From Larkinella arboricola (GTDB taxonomy: Bacteria; Bacteroidota; Bacteroidia; Cytophagales; Spirosomataceae): a DNA stretch of 64,000 bases. The DNA lies in the NCBI RefSeq assembly GCF_003259745.1, contig NZ_QLMC01000005.1:434001-498000 (forward strand). The letters are read 5' to 3'. Below the pieces are notes generated by a model. It had not been told where the DNA came from and did no database searches. It saw only the letters and a list, made by a program, of their open reading frames with translations. Position 1 is the stretch's first letter; each line of letters opens with the position of its first letter. The position numbers were made by a program, and so were the translations under genes. This document shows positions 62,361 through 64,000 of this stretch, piece by piece.

Positions 62361-62861
62361 TTAGTAACGGGTTGTCGATTTAAGAAGTCTCTCCAGTTTC
62401 GCTTTGATCCGGTTCAGTTTGACACCGACATTGGTTTTGGTAATACCGATAATGGTCGCAATCTCGTCGTAACTTCGGTCGTCGAGGTAAAGCGTGATGA
62501 CGGCTTTTTCGATGGGGGAGAGTTGTTCGATGGCTCCGTAAAGCGCTCTCACCTCCTCGTCGGTTGTATCCTCCCGTAAATCCGGAATCTGGAGTTCGTT
62601 TTCCGAAAAAGGTACGCCCTGTACCTTGACGGCTTTTCGGCGGAAATTCGAGATGGCGGTGTTCAGCGCAATCCGGTACATCCAGGTCGTTACACTCGAT
62701 TCGTTTTTGAACCCCGGATAAGCCCGCCAGAGTTGCAGGACAATCTCCTGAAAAAGGTCTTCCCGGTCGGCGGGTTCCTTACAATACAGCGAACAGACCT
62801 TGTAAAGGATGCCGGGATGACGGTTCAGTAAGCTGACAAATTCCTTTTCCATAGCGATCAT
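62361..62861 (-). CDS. ECF sigma factor paired with a membrane protein
   Basis: 166 residues, starting at the ATG at 62861 (62852 is possible). Region 2: ILYKVCSLYCKEPADREDLF and QEIVLQLWRAYPGFKNESSV, with TWMYRIALNTAISNFRRKAV; region 4: SPIEKAVITLYLDDRSYDEI and ATIIGITKTNVGVKLNRIKA, a clear helix-turn-helix. It directs RNA polymerase to a small stress regulon. The downstream membrane protein is a likely anti-sigma factor. Confidence 0.9.
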   Translation of the reverse strand: MIAMEKEFVSLLNRHPGILYKVCSLYCKEPADREDLFQEIVLQLWRAYPGFKNESSVTTWMYRIALNTAISNFRRKAVKVQGVPFSENELQIPDLREDTTDEEVRALYGAIEQLSPIEKAVITLYLDDRSYDEIATIIGITKTNVGVKLNRIKAKLERLLKSTTRY

Positions 62862-62991
62862 CTGGGCGGGCTTTCAGGGTATTAGTCGCCGGAGTGGCGG
62901 AATTATTACAACGGTATCGAAAAAAGAAAGAGAAAAGGGCAAACCGGTTGCTGAAAAACCAAAAGCCGTAGCCTGCGTTTACTCAACAGCA

Positions 62992-63037
62992 AGCCCGAAA
63001 GGCTTAACGCTGGATAACCCCGGATGCAATCCGGGTG
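62992..63037 (+). promoter_or_regulatory. Two-hairpin element before the DUF4385 gene
   Basis: AAGCC-CGAAA-GGCTT (62992-63006) and CCCGGAT-GCA-ATCCGGG (63020-63036), 13 bp apart, in the 204-bp leader of the gene at 63066. The pair resembles dispersed REP-like hairpins more than a known riboswitch. I could not match it to an Rfam class from memory. Confidence 0.35.
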
Positions 63038-63065
63038 GCAGACCGTCTAACGACCCGTACCGCTC

Positions 63066-63566
63066 ATGAAAACCGAAGACCGGAAATTTAACTATCATCT
63101 GGATTACCGAGAACTGAATCTGCGTGAACAGCCGGAATTATACCGCGTCGGAAAAGGTGAGCAGGGCGTGTTGCTCGTGCAGCCGTACAAATCCGAAATC
63201 CTGCCGCACTGGCGGTTCAAAACGCCGGAGATTGCGCGGGAGTCGTCGGAAAAGATTTACGAGTTGTTTCTGGACTATAAAAAGAAAGAGGACTTTATCG
63301 GGATGGACATGGCCCGGAAGTTTCTGCAAATGGGCGTAACGCGCTCCCGACGGTATGCCAATCACCGGACGGGGCAGAAGTACGACGGTCCCGTTCCGGA
63401 CGACAAAAAAGGCCGCAGCGGAAGCCACGGCCGTGATCAGTTACCGCTCGATGTTGATCCGGTCAAAGCCGAAAGTGCCGCCATCTTCCGCGAAAAATAC
63501 CTCCAGGCCCGCGAAGACCCGGAGTACAAGCAGCTACGAAAAGAGTGGCAGGAAAAATATGGATGA
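63066..63566 (+). CDS. DUF4385 protein
   Basis: 166 residues. The block YRVGKGEQGVLLVQPYKSEI, then LPHWRFKTPEIARESSEKIY and MDMARKFLQMGVTRSRRYAN is the DUF4385 signature. The family is small, cytoplasmic and uncharacterised. Its TGA stop overlaps the left arm of the inverted repeat at 63565. The two-hairpin element above lies in its leader. Confidence 0.85.
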   Translation: MKTEDRKFNYHLDYRELNLREQPELYRVGKGEQGVLLVQPYKSEILPHWRFKTPEIARESSEKIYELFLDYKKKEDFIGMDMARKFLQMGVTRSRRYANHRTGQKYDGPVPDDKKGRSGSHGRDQLPLDVDPVKAESAAIFREKYLQAREDPEYKQLRKEWQEKYG

Positions 63567-63646
63567 GTGAAGAATTAAGAGTGATGAGTTAAAAGTTAAT
63601 AAGTGCGTCAGCCAACTCTTAACTCATCACTCTTAATTCTTCACTC
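63565..63646. repeat. Inverted-repeat family member 4 (best preserved)
   Basis: Two 32-nt arms (63565-63596 and 63615-63646) pair with a single mismatch around the 18-nt loop TAATAAGTGCGTCAGCCA. The left arm starts inside the stop codon of the DUF4385 gene and the right arm ends in the stop codon of maeB, so it joins two convergent genes. Same arms and core as 30184, 57681 and 58741. Confidence 0.75.
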
Positions 63647-64000
63647 ATTTCCCTTGTGCTTCGACGACGGCGATGGCAACCATGTTGACGATTTCGCGTT
63701 CGGAGCTGCCCAGTTGCAGAACGTGAACGGGTTTGCGCAGACCCAGCAGAATAGGGCCAATGGCGTCAATACCGGCAGATTCGGTCAGGAGGTTATAAGC
63801 GATGTTGGACGCAGACAGGTTCGGAAAAATCAGGGTGTTGGCGCCTTCGTCAACCAGTTTGCTGAACGGGTGGTTGAGTTTCAGCAAATCCGTATTGAAA
63901 GCCAGGTGGGCCTGAATTTCGCCATCAACAATCAAATCCGGGTGTTTGCGTTGCAGGATCTCAACGGCCTGGTTCATTTTGACGGCATCGTCGCCTTTCG
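63645..64000 (-). CDS. maeB: NADP-dependent malic enzyme, phosphotransacetylase-domain C-terminus (5' end beyond window)
   Basis: The frame is open to the right edge, upstream of the ATG seen at 63977. The sequence VEILQRKHPDLIVDGEIQAH, then HPFSKLVDEGANTLIFPNLS, AIGPILLGLRKPVHVLQLGS and VNMVAIAVVEAQ is typical of the C-terminal PTA-like half of MaeB-type malic enzymes. The complete enzyme decarboxylates malate to pyruvate with NADP. Only about 118 residues are in the window. Confidence 0.85.
   Translation of the reverse strand, partial: KGDDAVKMNQAVEILQRKHPDLIVDGEIQAHLAFNTDLLKLNHPFSKLVDEGANTLIFPNLSASNIAYNLLTESAGIDAIGPILLGLRKPVHVLQLGSSEREIVNMVAIAVVEAQGK

Noticed and set aside
1-64000. CRISPR array, rRNA, tRNA or insertion sequence
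   Set aside because: No regularly spaced direct repeats of 25-40 nt, no clover-leaf outside the tmRNA, and no transposase frame were recognised by eye.

Overview
The window looks like chromosome from a Bacteroidota bacterium of the order Cytophagales, most like Spirosomaceae (Spirosoma/Larkinella type). The grounds are the many TAnnTTTG promoter octamers (the Bacteroidota -7 element), weak Shine-Dalgarno signals, a Porin_10 protein, a carboxypeptidase-regulatory-domain TonB receptor, ThuA/sugar-dehydrogenase proteins, a PadR plus FtsX-type permease pair, and a GEYNYAMAA-type tmRNA tag. No rRNA, tRNA, CRISPR array, transposase or prophage was seen. One tmRNA gene is clear.

Layout. 1-5.7 kb: a truncated lipoprotein gene, a large ThuA/sugar-dehydrogenase/cytochrome c fusion, a ferritin-like protein and ssrA. 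5.7-7.0 kb: an AT-rich patch with two small orphan genes. 7.0-20.8 kb: mostly housekeeping (MBL hydrolase, hemF, Crp-type regulator, DoxX, menC, lpxK, porin, miaE, AddB-like nuclease). 20.9-25.3 kb: an RND multidrug efflux pair. 25.3-36.7 kb: a subtilase, a PadR/permease pair, Tat-exported and lipoprotein oxidoreductases, and a membrane protein that I read as YLATT-pYEATS. 37-48.9 kb: a signalling and metal-efflux cluster with a hybrid kinase, a degenerate kinase, an OmpR-type two-component system, a CzcCBA-like operon, a putative small RNA, a 58-residue protein gene and a lone receiver protein. 48.9-64 kb: a serine/threonine dehydratase-like enzyme, Ogt, another sugar dehydrogenase, cysE, thioredoxin, two ECF sigma genes, TetR, a ROK kinase, a TonB receptor and the 3' end of maeB.

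The most notable observation is a regulon written in the DNA. Three separate promoters (before the czcC-like gene at 42.1 kb, before a transcript with no ATG at 47.8 kb, and before the 58-codon ORF at 48.09 kb) each carry an array of 6, 4 and 4 YTAA units spaced exactly 11 bp apart. In each case the last unit lies 14 bp before a -7 octamer. This is the layout expected for direct-repeat binding by the OmpR-family regulator encoded just upstream (39.87-40.56 kb). It suggests that one two-component system controls an efflux pump, a small RNA and a small protein.

The other unexplained structure is repeats. Four members of an imperfect-palindrome family (arms rich in GAGTTAA/GAGTGA, with a GCGTCAGCC-like loop) lie at gene ends at 30.2, 57.7, 58.75 and 63.6 kb. 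Two or three related small hairpin units lie at 6.8, 7.85 and 8.56 kb, and several long intercistronic hairpins are also present.
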